DNA of 64,000 nucleotides, taken from contig LVLI01000101.1 of the NCBI GenBank assembly GCA_001687465.1, positions 186,001 to 250,000 on the forward strand, in the 5' to 3' direction. The DNA comes from Halocafeteria seosinensis. Taxonomy: Eukaryota; Sar; Bigyra; Bicosoecida. The notes beneath the pieces are model-generated. The model searched no databases and was not told where the DNA came from. It worked only from the letters and a program-made list of their open reading frames with translations. Made by a program: the position numbers and the translations under genes. The stretch's first letter is position 1, and every line of letters starts with the position of its first letter. Below, piece after piece: positions 46,587-57,588 of the stretch.

Positions 46587-47869
46587 TTATTCCCCTTCTC
46601 CTTCTATATAATCTTCGTCACTAGTATCCTCGAGGTCACTCAAATCTTCCTCGTCCTCTTGATCCAGAAAGACGTTCTTATCTACTGCACTGGAGCTGAC
46701 AGTTCCGTGTACTGCTGCAGCGGCTGCAGACGCAGGGTCTTCTCCTTCTTCTGCAGCTCTAGCTGCTTTTTCAGCAAGGTTCTTCTCTGCAGCTGACAAT
46801 GCAGCCTGTTCCATTGCTTCTAATGCTATAGCTTCATCTTCGTCACCTCCTTTACCAAGGTCCTCAAAGTATTGCTTTCCTGTAGGTCCAGAGAACTTAG
46901 CGATAGGCAGCGCTGTCTCAACTCGAGAAATATAGCAAATGTCTTACCTGTCACAGACGATTTCAAGTCTAATTCATCTCCTCTTGGGGGTACACCGGCA
47001 GCACGTTTATTTGGGGATAATTTATGCTGTTCAGCCTCGAAAGCAGCACGCCATGCGGCAAACGTCTCCACCGTCACAGGTGTGCCGTGTTGCCCCCTGG
47101 ACTCTTCTTCCTCGTGGCCGTACCTCCCATGTCGCCTTTGCCGTCGTTCTTCGGCTTCTTCTGTGGCTATTTTATTGAGTTCTTCCTTCTCCTTTTCTTT
47201 TTCTTTCTTCCTTTCATCTTCCACTTGTCTTCTTCGCATCTCAGAGTGCATCGAACCATCTCCCGGTTCTCTGTTGTTATCTAATAGCCATTCTTTTATG
47301 GCTTCTGTAACGTTAAAAATCATTGCTCCCATCATCAAGTTCTCTTCCGCTGACTTGTCAGCCACTTCCTGTAGCTCTTTGATTTGAGCATCCAGCAATG
47401 CTTTATGTGATTCAACTTGCAATTGATTTGGGGCTTCTTCCGGATATTTATCAGAGTACTCCACATAAAGCGACGCAGCGACTGTTAATTTGTACATGCA
47501 CCAACACTGATAATAAGTCTGCACGGAGCATATATGAACACGACGAGAATGATCGTACCGTAGTTCGTTTCTCCTTCGCCTACTGTGTGTGGATAGATGA
47601 AGACCCGGAACGATTGAGGTGTACCATCATCTCTGCTCTTTAGTACTGCGAATCAACAGACGGGAAAGTTCCATACACACACGGTAAGTACTACAATATT
47701 CGATCTACTTAATGGGTAGGACATCTTACATTGGAAATCGTCCATGAAGATGGATTCCAGGGCCTCCACTTCCATGGATTGCTCCTCGAGAGGATCTGTG
47801 CACCACATAGCATTGAGGTGGTATGTTAACAGACAAGACAGATACTATTGTGAACTCCTTACCAGCCAT
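46587..47869 (-). CDS. RWDD1: RWDD1/DFRP2-like protein
   Basis: Five exons: 47869-47863 (only 7 nt: the start codon and four more bases), 47795-47730, 47645-47559, 47481-46948, 46912-46587; 339 residues, all phases match. Residues 1-110 are an RWD domain (MEVEALESIFMDDF, then YSDKYPEEAP). A long Lys/Glu coiled coil follows, then the family motif TPVTVETFAAWRAAFEAE and a GPTGKQYFED block, and an acidic tail. RWDD1 and yeast Gir2 bind DRG-family GTPases and the Gcn1/Gcn2 stress pathway. The tiny first exon is unusual but its splice restores the RWD alignment. Confidence 0.82.
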
Positions 47870-48018
47870 TATCTGTGTTTTTTCCTTGTATATAGAGGCA
47901 AATCGGCAAGAATTTCAGTCGGTCTTTTGACACCTTTTGGCTTCACTCGTGCCTTTGTTCCTCCATTGTTGGTTCTCTCCACATATACAAGCGGTCCTAC
48001 TATTTCAATAAGGGCACC
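47869..48018 (-). other. Possible orphan exon ending at the RWDD1 start codon
   Basis: An open stretch of about 49 codons on the minus strand (starting ALIEIVGPLVYVERTNN, ending TRKKHR then TAA) follows a good acceptor TTTTTATAG. Its TAA shares bases with the ATG of the RWDD1-like gene. No upstream exon in the right phase was found: the obvious candidate donor at about 48081 is in the wrong phase. It may be the end of an upstream gene with an almost overlapping downstream start, or chance. Confidence 0.3.
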
Positions 48019-48333
48019 TATAAAAATTTAACAACACAATCTCTTCATACCCACTTGTATCAGCCACTGTTCTGGAGAGGCGACTCCTAGTCGACTTACC
48101 TAAGTAGGGGCATTAGTCGAGGTCATTCAGACAGTGTTGATATGGATCCCATTCCCAGTTACATGGGCCCTAGGGAAAGTCGGGTGTATTTGTATTAGTG
48201 GTGTATTTTGTTTGTGTATATCTAGTAGAGTGACAGCCATCACATCACACGCACAGGCAGGGAGAGATTGGGCATTTAAGCGTCTCATATACGCCGTGTT
48301 GAAGGCTTTATACACTCGCTGATACAGCAGAAT
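48019..48333. other. Divergent promoter region, upstream of the CX9C gene
   Basis: About 300 bases with a minus-strand ORF of 87 codons across 48127-48390 that overlaps the CX9C gene and has no features; I see no supported gene. Confidence 0.3.
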
Positions 48334-48774
48334 ATGCCACAGAAAGGACCGAAAGGATTTAGGTTCTCGGACCTCAGCAAAGAGCACCAAAAAGCTGTGC
48401 AGTGGTACATGAAAAAGAGTGGCGGAGGCAGTGGATTACAGGACACAAGGTGTCGACAAGAAACGAAGCAATTTTTACGATGCATCCAGAGAAACAACTA
48501 TGATCAGGCACAGTGTAACCAAGAAATATTTGCATTGAAGTCGTGCATCGATAATATGGAGGCCGATCCTGTAAGTGGCCCCCACTAAATGGGGCCCTCT
48601 TGGTACACTTTGACGCAATGACTTCTACTTGTATTTTTGCAGGGATATACGGAGAGAATGAATAAAGCAATCAACAATGTGCGGCAGGACGTGCGTACTA
48701 CTCTTGTTAACAGTTTAAGAGATCATCCCTTAACATGGAAAAGGAGTCAATTGTTGAAGAAGTTCCTCCGATGA
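48334..48774 (+). CDS. Twin CX9C (CHCH) protein
   Basis: Exons 48334-48570 and 48643-48774 join in phase 0; 122 residues. The twin CX9C motif is exact: C-RQETKQFLR-C then C-NQEIFALKS-C, near residues 39-76. Such proteins are imported into the mitochondrial intermembrane space by the Mia40 relay and often help assemble cytochrome oxidase or the mitoribosome; the specific partner is not identifiable. The C-terminal exon is basic and helical (KRSQLLKKFLR). Confidence 0.8.
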
Positions 48775-49111
48775 TGCAAGCGCTTATCATCAACTCCAAG
48801 TAGCTCGAGCGTTTGCATGCTGAGTCTACAGTGCTTTTCCAGTGCGACTACAACATATTGTTAGGAATGTGGATTTCGTAGCTGCCTTAACAGGGTAGGG
48901 TCGTGATCAATTCTGCTGTAATTGCTAATTTATCGGAAACTGTTCCACGGGACAGTAGCAGTCATTGCATGGGATCAGATATTATCTATTGTGCGGATCA
49001 ATATTCACTATCGCATGTCGGTGAATGAATGCAACAAGCTCGAATATATTGTGTGTCAAAAAGATATATAGATATAGTTTAGGCCCCTTGAACAAGGTAA
49101 GATAATGAGAT

Positions 49112-49183
49112 GGGGCATTAGCTCAGCGGCAGAGCGTCAGATTCCAAATCTGAATGCCGGGGGTTCGAATCCCTCATGCCTCA
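49112..49183 (+). tRNA. tRNA-Trp (anticodon CCA)
   Basis: All arms are visible: acceptor GGGGCAT pairing with ATGCCTC, a D-arm with GCTC/GAGC, anticodon stem TCAGA/TCTGA with loop TTCCAAA giving CCA, and a T-arm with TTCGAAT. Internal A and B boxes (TAGCTCAGCGG and GGTTCGAAT) fit RNA polymerase III promoters. No intron and no encoded CCA end. A run of about ten T residues follows at 49187-49197. Confidence 0.95.
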
Positions 49184-49186
49184 CTC

Positions 49187-49197
49187 TTTTTTTTTTT
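49187..49197 (+). terminator. Oligo-T polymerase III terminator
   Basis: A run of T residues four bases after the tRNA discriminator base, as expected for RNA polymerase III termination. Confidence 0.85.
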
Positions 49198-49658
49198 CTT
49201 CCTGCTGCTGACCATGCATACCCAAGGTGGCTTCAATGTTTCAGATGAAATGAAAATCCATAGTAAGAAGTGGTGTACTCATCACCAGCATGATGAATGT
49301 GTCTATTGACCTGTACTGCTGTTGTGAAGTTCAACTGGGCAGCAAGTGCAGTGCACAGTCCTGCTGCTAAGTGTACGTAATGTACCGGTATTGTTTACGG
49401 CCTACCGGCTGGAAGAAACCAGTTCGGGGATCTTTATGCTTGGATGGTGTCGGTAGTGCTTCCATGCAGGCTCCCGTCGTATGCCTTGCCCAAGGGCCAT
49501 ACCATACACACCACGACGAAGTACATTATCGAAGACCTAGCTAAAATCAATGTGTTGAGAATCGCAGAGTTCGAAGAAATCCAAATAATTCTCGTGCCCT
49601 TGTATTTGTCCTAAATGAATGCTATGCAGGAGGAGCTGGTTCCTTGGGCGTCAAAGGT
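49198..49658. other. Spacer, no gene seen
   Basis: About 460 bases between the tRNA and the 3' end of the PPxY gene, without a convincing ORF. Confidence 0.4.
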
Positions 49659-50932
49659 TCAAACACTATAGGCAGGAGGTGGCTCATCAGCTTGGTAACC
49701 GGCAGACGAAATGTGCTGATACTGGTGAGAATGACTCTTACTCTCAGTGGAACCCTCCTGCTCCCGAGAATAACGTGATTCAGTTTGGTTATGCGCCCTC
49801 TGCCCCGGCGGGTAGACAGATGCAGGAGGCTGAGGCTGTGAATACTGATAAGGGAATGAATGGGGCATTTGCATCGGTACCGCTCCCTGCATATTGGCTT
49901 CCATTCCCATTACAGGTTGATGTTGGAGAGTTCCTCCAGGTTGCTGCATGTGGATTACAGGGAATTGCGGTGGCACTGGAGGCTGTCCTCCTGTAACCGC
50001 GTTCGCCCCCATCGGCATTCCCGCATTCATCATAGGATTCTGTTGCTGTGACTTCCATGCAGTGCTGGATACTTTAGACGACAGTACGTCCAGATGGTCG
50101 TCGGTAAAGAGCGCCTCTCCCCCGGTTGCTGAGAGGTTCGCGCACCAGAAAACTATGAGCATTAGATACAGGAGTTCCCGTGGAAGAGGTCTTACCAATC
50201 CTTTTTTGCTTTAAAAATCTGTTAACTGCGTCTTTAACCCTTGTTTTGTTCTCCAAACCGATGCTGGAGTGATACGCGTTCAACGACTCCACAATTCCAC
50301 CATCTGCACCCTTGTAGTCGAAGCGATACTGCAGCAAGGGTAGAGAACGCGCGGAGCTATGCTGTTGAAGACGGGAACACTTCTTCGGCCCATTCCAAAC
50401 ATACTAGTTTTTCTCCCTCGTTGTTATACGATTCTGATTCTTCTATCCCGACAACATCTTGGTGCATTGTCTCGCTTGTTCCACAGAGGCCAATTTGTGT
50501 AATTCGTACTTCTCCTTCCTTGCTAACACCTGGATCGTAGACTATTAGTGGTGCCAGAGAAGCAAAGTACAAGTCTAACTGTTTGACAACATACTGTGGA
50601 CCTGCGACTCATAGAAGGAGCGAACATCGTTAGATCGCGTTACAACGTACAAGCTCCAAGCTCACCAATACCGTACGTACATCAAATGATCGGCAGAGAG
50701 GCGCAAACAAGAATGACACGAAAGGAAATGGTGCCATGTACAACGTAATTTTATCCGGCTTTACGACAAAAACATATTCCTCTCCACTTGCTATATCCTG
50801 ATCTTCTGGAATTTCGACCTGCCATTGCACAACCTCACAAAAGTGCTGAGATAAAAACGACCCTGTAGTGGCTGCGGAATCGTACATTAGCGCAATCCCA
50901 GATAGGACATAGCATTTTGCAGCACACTCCAT
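49659..50932 (-). CDS. Uncharacterised protein with C-terminal PPxY motif
   Basis: Exons 50932-50681, 50593-50405, 50328-50196, 50128-49659; 347 residues, all phases match. Residues 1-190 form a globular domain with a hydrophobic patch (FPFVSFLFAPL) that I cannot assign. The last ~130 residues are Met/Gln/Pro-rich and low-complexity, ending in EPPPAYSV, which contains PPAY, a classic WW-domain (Nedd4-type) ligand. Such tails occur in trafficking adaptors. Function otherwise unknown. Confidence 0.7.
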
Positions 50933-52105
50933 TGCTGTAGTACTCCTCTATTTCTCTTGAAGTCATTGGGTATCAAAGATCAATGGGGATTCGAAAACAC
51001 CACGGAGTTTTCCCCGCCCGGTAACGCACACACACACAAATGTGACAGATAGCCCACCGCAACTCAATTTTGCCCTGACACTTTCGACTTCATAGGGAAT
51101 TAGTCAGAATTATCTCGCACGATCGGTAGCAAAGTATTTGCGTTTTACCAAACCAATCATTTCAGCAATCTTAATGGCTGCGGTGGAGCGCGACAGAATC
51201 ACCAACATTCCACACTCCCTGCGTTTGTGTTCTACGCTTCTGGGATCTTTTCACTCCAAAAATGCAGGTAGCCCGCGGTGGTTGGAGACACTGTCTACAC
51301 CTGCTTGTCCGAGTTCAGCTTACATGATGAGATGCTCTATCCAACTCTACCAACCGTTGACTAATTAAGTACCCCCTTCAGAACGCGGCTCCACGAGAAC
51401 TGAATGACATGCCAACCGTGCACAAGTTGCGCTAGCAAACTTCTTGTGCGACCAACATAAGTACAATAGACAGAACTACACCGTCACTCTGAACATGAAA
51501 CTTCTTGAGAAGCAAATTGCAGACCATCTTCGAGAAGAGAAGGAAGGTATAGCCATTCTACGCATAGGTAGGTGACTGCATTACAAGGAAGCGTTGATGA
51601 TGCTCAGAGAGATAAATTTGTCCACATGTTGACCATACGATGGGACACGGTCTGTGTTAAAATTTGTACAGCTACCTTAACACATCATTACGCGGCGCTT
51701 TTCCAAATTCCAACGTCCAACTTCGCATTGCCACACACTGTACTTGCCGCCAAATTTGCTGACTTGAGGCCGTAAGCGGAAGAAATTCGGAGGCAAGGCG
51801 TTCGGACCGTGTACATTCCGAGTCATTTCATCGAGGAAGACGTTCGGGTTCAGACACTGATAACAACACTGTTAGCATTACAACTTGGTAAATGAGAGAC
51901 GACCTACGATGACTGGATGACAACCAGTGACCACTGATCACTCTGACCAGTGTAGGTGTGAGCAACTCTGTGAATCGCTGTGCGTGGGGCGACAACTTGT
52001 CGCATTGACTCAAACATGAAGAAGCGCACTGTGCGAGCTCGAAGCACAGCCTACACGCAACGTCTGTTATAGCCGTGTTCCGATCAGGGATGTCAAAGAC
52101 GATAC
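50933..52105. other. Long spacer with a weak two-exon candidate
   Basis: No strong gene. On the plus strand 51495-51567 and 51672-51775 join in phase 1 over a 104-nt GT-AG intron to give 58 residues (start MKLLEKQIADHLREEKEG), listed separately. Minus-strand ORFs at 51828-52112 could be a 3' extension of the Stealth gene but have no recognisable content. A short CA repeat lies near 51030. Confidence 0.4.
51495..51775 (+). CDS. Hypothetical 58-residue two-exon protein
   Basis: Exon 1 51495-51567 and exon 2 51672-51775 have matching phase, a donor GTAGGT and an acceptor TTTGTACAG. The N-terminus is Lys/Glu-rich and helical. The small size and lack of any recognised domain keep this tentative; it could be chance. 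Confidence 0.25.
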
Positions 52106-55100
52106 TCACCATTTGCTCCGATGATGCTGGATACTCCGCGCCACTGTCGCCACAAATGCTACCAATAGAAACGGCACGGTGAGTCTCAAGAGGAATCGAA
52201 TGTATGCTTCCTGTCTATAGGAATCGATATACGCATTTCGATTGACAAATCCTCGTGGCAATTCAAACCTAGACCTCAAAGGGAAATACGAAATATACAA
52301 ATTCCTGAGAGCGCGTTGCACAGAGTTTGGGGCTTTATGCATATCATCATTTATGCACACAAACTTCGTCTTTCGATGACGAACTTTGTCAAGTTTGTGA
52401 ATGGTTTCATTGTAATCGTCAGTGACCATTTCGAAGGTCACTTCATCAGCACTAACGGAGGTATGCCTGCGGAGCTAGATAACAAATCAAGAGGTGCAGA
52501 GTATTGTGGACAAGAGTAACACCTCCACTTACGACCTTGGTATCCTCGCATGCTGAGCAAGACCATCCAAAGCCATCCGGCAATACATCAGGCTTCTTAA
52601 CGATATAGATGATCGCAGGATGATGTCACCGGATGCCAAGCATTCCCGTAGACTGGACATATCCAACCCGTCCGGTGGACGTCCGTACACTACGGCTGCT
52701 AGTGTCCGAAACTCGTTATCATCCAAGTACCTGCATATGATAGGAAAAAACGGTTGAAGACTCAGATACGGACAGAAAATAAATCGCAACGCATCAACGT
52801 ACCCATTGTGGTCGGTATCAATTTCATCTTTCCAGTATTGACTTAAATCCAACCCGAACTGCTTAGTGCCTTCCATTAGCCAGTAGAAATACGCGAATGA
52901 ATATTGGATATCTTCACTACTTCGGAACCTACGGCTACCTGTCGCTTCAAATTCCTCATGGAAGACGCTTTGTAACTCGTTCATTACATCCTTATCGATC
53001 ATATGCGGCATGTGGGCGACGACTTTGCGATCCCTCCGTGGCAAGACCTGCGATCAACCAAAAGTACAACCCGTCGAAACGATAAGTTAGGATAACCAAC
53101 CGCAACATGCGACGTACAGTTGAGAGCATATTATCAGTATGGATCAAGGAATCGGCAAAGAGATCCATAAGCTTGCGGGACGCGGCACTTGGCTCTATAT
53201 CAGACGATTCCTTTCCTTGAGCCTTCCTCCAAGCCCCGGTAACAAAATCTTTTCTCTCATCGTCACTCATGGAGAGCAGCGAGACTACGGGCGACTCTTT
53301 GGACATCTCACGAGGTTGAAGTAAACTGTGCTCCAGGAGCTTCCTCTCGGACTCTACAGGGGTCGAGGAATTGGTTTTCTTCGTCGACGATTGAGCACGA
53401 ATCCTATTGCGGACGTTTGCGGCCACTTTCTCTTCGATTGAACTGTAAAGACTTGCGGGAGTTATTGTGCCAATGGATTCTATATTGAAATTTAGAGTGC
53501 CGGCAGCAGTTGACATCCAAGCAGCTTCGTCCGAACTGACGCTGTCAACTTTACACTCAGCTTTCATATCTCTGATAAAGGGCGAGCCGGTGCAACGAAA
53601 TAGCGACAAATCAGCTACAGCCTGCTCTGGCTTTTCATCAAAAAATGCATCTAAATCGATATTCGCGTCCCAGTATAGTCCAGGAAGAGCGACGGCGTCC
53701 TCTTGAAACACTTGCTTACAATGGCTAGACCGAAAGTTTTCCCCTAGTTTTATTACCATGGCGGCAGTGTCGGATAGTATGTCAACATTGGCGTCTTCGG
53801 TTGCAGATAAGGATGGGAAGAGCTTCCACAGCTCCGGGTCATTCTGTAGGTCTAGTGCTGTCAAAGTATGCTCCTTGCTGTGCTTTGCATTTCTGAGCTT
53901 CTTTAACGCTGACAAGTTATCGTCAACCCACGACACGAATGCACAATCGTATAAGTTAATAGATGAATCATCACCTTCTAAAGAAGGTTCAAGGGATATA
54001 AAGCGGGCGTCTTTCAGTTGAATGGACAAAGAAAGTTTTCGATTATCTTGCACTGTTTTCTGTAGCCCTTTAGTCAGATCGACGAAGGAGACCAGATTCT
54101 TTCGATCAAAGAGATACAACAATTCCTCGTCCGTCTCTAGAAACGCTGTAGCTAGGACCGGAGCCCGTACATCTTGATCAGCACTTGTGATTTTCTTGTT
54201 CATAGACTTTGCTAGTCTATCCAAACTAGTAAACGAAGCGCAAAGGCTTCCATCTGGCGATACACTGCCTGTTGACAGCTCAGCCACCCGTTTACTCGCT
54301 AGTTGAAACCCTAATCTCTCTAAAGCTTCCGAAACAGACAACCGCATAACTCTTGTATCGTTCCGTATGCGGACTGGGTGATGCGAAATGGAAAATCGCG
54401 AGAGTGCGGTGACGTTGACGTAAGTCTCTTCAGTGTCGCAGTATGGAAGTCCTACCCATGGGCCCTTCTGCTGTAGGGGTGTTACTGCGATGTTCTCTTT
54501 GATTGTATTCATTCCACAGTCTCCCATATCCCATGCACAATCAGCGACCCGGCAAGATGGATCGCATGCACTATCAGCTAGCCACCCTACAGGGCATCCT
54601 GAAGCACATTCCTTTTCACTTTGCGGCATAGATGTGGTCATTCCTGCTCCAAGCTGGGTGCGGCCAGCATATTGACCTTTGCAATCTCCTCCATCAAAAC
54701 TACAACTTGAAGTGTTGCATGGTACATCGCAGTAGCCGTCACCAATCCAGGCGTGGACGCACCCTTCGTTACAACGGGGAACATCCCATACTAAATAAAC
54801 CTTCTGACCGGTTTCAGGAGACCAGAAGTCAGATGGCCAAGTAGGCGCACCAAGGAAAACGTCATCGTTGAAATATATGAACTTTTTTGAAAGCCCCGGA
54901 ATACGATGTAGGTGCGCTTCTATTGAAGGCGAGGAAAATACAGGCAGGACAGAAGGATCTGTGCGACAAAAGCAAGAAATGCAGGTAACATTAAGCATAG
55001 TACACAGATGCTTATACATTATGCTGTTTCGAAACACGTACCCGGAAATATCTCCTCATGTGATACTATAGAGACTCGTGAGTCACTCAAATCAAGCCAT

Positions 55101-55858
55101 GAAGGCACCTGCCCATTGGTGACGATATATATGTGTCTTATCCAAGGTGCATATTTCTCCAAAGACCGGAGCGAGTAACGAAGTTCTTCATTATCCCTAT
55201 ACCGATTCGAACTAACTGGGTTACGCCGTAGTTCATTCACCTTCTCCTCTATTACTTCCGCGGCTGTCTTCGTCTTCTTGTCTTGCTGCGAACCAGCGTC
55301 ATCTTGTCCACTTTTTCCCTCTTTCTCCTCCGTAGATGTCTCTTTCTCACTGAGCTCTTTGTAGTACTGTAGTTGTGCTAACCAGACAGGATCGCTCCCA
55401 TTCACCCACGTGTAGACGGCGTCAATCTGTGGAGGGCAAAAGTGGTGTCCGAACGACTTCTCACCGATATTGTTGCGGGGCGCAATGCAATCAGGGAACG
55501 ACTGGAAGACAAATAGCGTCTCCGAGACCAATTTAAAGAAAGCCAGAGTCCCTAATAGCACCAGACAGACCGTGAAAATCAGTCCTCCGGTGGTAGAAGT
55601 GGCATTGAATAACCTCCTCTGGAGGATTTTCATGGTCGCGATACTAATGGTGCAACATCGTTTGCTGAGGTTGCTCTGTTTCTGTAAAAGTGTGCCACTG
55701 CTACCAGTGGACGGTGTCGTCGTACCGAAGAACCATGACATGGTACCTCCGGATTCCTCATCGGCTCCTCTATGGGAGGAGGAAGAGACGGACGTAGCAT
55801 GGGCTTGGTGGTCACCAGGCTCTGTCGTGGGTAAAACGGAATGATCATGGCGGTTCAT
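52106..55858 (-). CDS. GNPTAB: Stealth-family N-acetylglucosamine-1-phosphotransferase (GNPTAB-like)
   Basis: Exons 55858-55042, 54958-53118, 53047-52533, 52466-52106; 1177 residues, close to human GNPTAB. A type II membrane segment lies near residues 85-105 ([17 protein letters not shown]). Stealth blocks are clear: CR1 [15 protein letters not shown]2 with [22 protein letters not shown] and FIYFNDDVF, Notch-like LNR modules with [10 protein letters not shown] and SACDPSC cysteines, CR3 [11 protein letters not shown]4 [11 protein letters not shown]-terminal hydrophobic segment ([19 protein letters not shown]) closes it. In animals the Golgi enzyme starts mannose-6-phosphate tagging of lysosomal enzymes. 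The stop TGA at 52106 overlaps a good donor GTGAGT, so a further exon is possible. Confidence 0.93.
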
Positions 55859-55967
55859 ACTCTCTAACTATATACACTATTATTGATTAACGTTTCTTTG
55901 GTAGTACCCTCTCTGGGTGCATGCATGGGTGCACTGTGACAATCCACAAACCCCTGATACGTGTAGT

Positions 55968-57265
55968 TCAAGTCAGACCTTGTTGGGTCAGAGTCAATTC
56001 AAACGCCCGGTGTGCACTGGCCAGGCAGGAATCAAAGTTGGATGACGGCATGAAGCTATCCCCGCAGAAAACTATAAAGGGGTTAGTGCTCTTTGGTTCT
56101 TGCGCTGCAGTTGGACTGGGGAATGTGAAGATAGATGAACTCTCAACACTTGCAGCGGGAGATGTATCCCGCGTTAACATAATTGCGCCACCGTGATCCC
56201 CAGGTACAGGTTGTGATACTTGGGAGTATCGCCACCTTTGCGTTTTGGCTTCCACCGGCGTAGGGATCGAAGGAAATAACTTACGCAAATGATCAAGAAT
56301 TTCTTCTTGAACACTATCCTTGCTCTCTTCTAATCTAGAGATTCCATAAGGAACTGAAGTATGCACCACCAGCGACGGCGATTCCGATGAGCTGCTGCCC
56401 CGTTTCTTAGAGTCAAATGATACAAAGCGAATGACATCATCTTCTTCCTGAGGGACAAATTTACCACACTCAGGAATAGTGCTTTCTATAGCATTCGTTT
56501 GACTTGCATCAAAATAGAGACCTAGGGCATATCGTGAAGTGTAAGCTCCTTCTTCAAGAGCTGCTGCCAATCCAGATGTAGAAAGCAAAGAGCGCAAAGT
56601 ACCTTCTAACTTTAACACCTGGGGAGTCGGTATAGTACAAATAATTCCGTCAAAGTATTCGCAAATACCCTCTTGGGTGGACACATGCCACTTTGCAGGA
56701 GCATTGTCAAGACAGTCGATTCGCGTAATTGTGCGGCCGAAGCAAGGAGATGATCCTGTAGCCATGCACGACGGATAAGAATAAGTATCCAGTAACATAC
56801 TGTTGAATAATCTTGATTACCTTCGAACAAGCATTTTATCACCGAGCTGGAGCCATTGGGGGCAATATAATTCTTTCGCTCTTTTTGTGTTTCCAGCTGA
56901 CCCTCGAAGCTACCCTGAAATCTTTGCAGCACTTGAGCTTGCTCCAATGCGTCGTATAGTTCTTCGTGGGTTTGCTCGTACAAAGTGAAATACTGCGCAC
57001 CTAAATCGGCTTTAGCTCCTTCTAACTCTTTGCTCCTGGATGTGCTCATTCTACCTCCGTATCCTCGGGCTTTATCCCATATCTCAAGATCCATTGATGG
57101 CACTTCATCGCTGGCAACCTCCCGAGACAGCACTCCCATGCTAATTTCATGGACACCTGAAGCCGAGCCTTGGGTTCGCTGTCTACCATATCGGAATAGG
57201 AAATGTTGGAGAGCCCTGTAGTAGCCTGCTGCTGTGGCACCTGTGCCTATCAACAACAAGCGCAT
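55968..57265 (-). CDS. Renalase-like FAD-dependent amine oxidase family protein
   Basis: Exons 57265-56821 and 56755-55968 join in phase 1 over a 65-nt intron; 410 residues. The N-terminal dinucleotide-binding motif is RLLLIGTGATAAG with an acidic strand end MDLEIWDKARGYGGRMS, the GGRMS being the second FAD-contacting motif. A late FAD-binding block CGDSFMPSSNFDSCLASA closes the fold. Such flavoproteins oxidise amines or NAD(P)H isomers; renalase is the closest animal relative. A hydrophobic start could be a short signal, but I see no clear one. Divergent from the Stealth gene start by 110 bases. Confidence 0.82.
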
Positions 57266-57588
57266 ATCTGCTCAATAACCACGTCAGATTCCCAGCTTCA
57301 ACTTGGTATGAAATTTCTCCGACGAGGCTCCTCATAAAACATTCAGCCATCGGTAATTACAAGCAAAATGAATAAGGCAGTGAGATGGCGCAGCTATAGA
57401 TGACACGGGCACGCAAAATGCGTACGGTAGCTTCCAGGATTTTGTGAAGCAGAAAGGAAGTTCACAAGATCCAACAGAAGAGTAGTGTATGTTATGGGAG
57501 CCCACAAAATGGGGCGCGGATCCAACGGGCACCAATATTGTTGGTATTGTTCAGCTGCGAATATATCGGGTTACAGAATGTGCACTAA
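57266..57588. other. Short spacer, no gene seen
   Basis: About 320 bases between the renalase-like gene start and the DUF4127 stop. A minus-strand ORF near 57332-57535 has no recognisable content. Confidence 0.35.

Noticed and set aside
53139-54021. Plus-strand ORFs opposite the Stealth gene
   Set aside because: They are antisense shadows of a long, well-matched exon.
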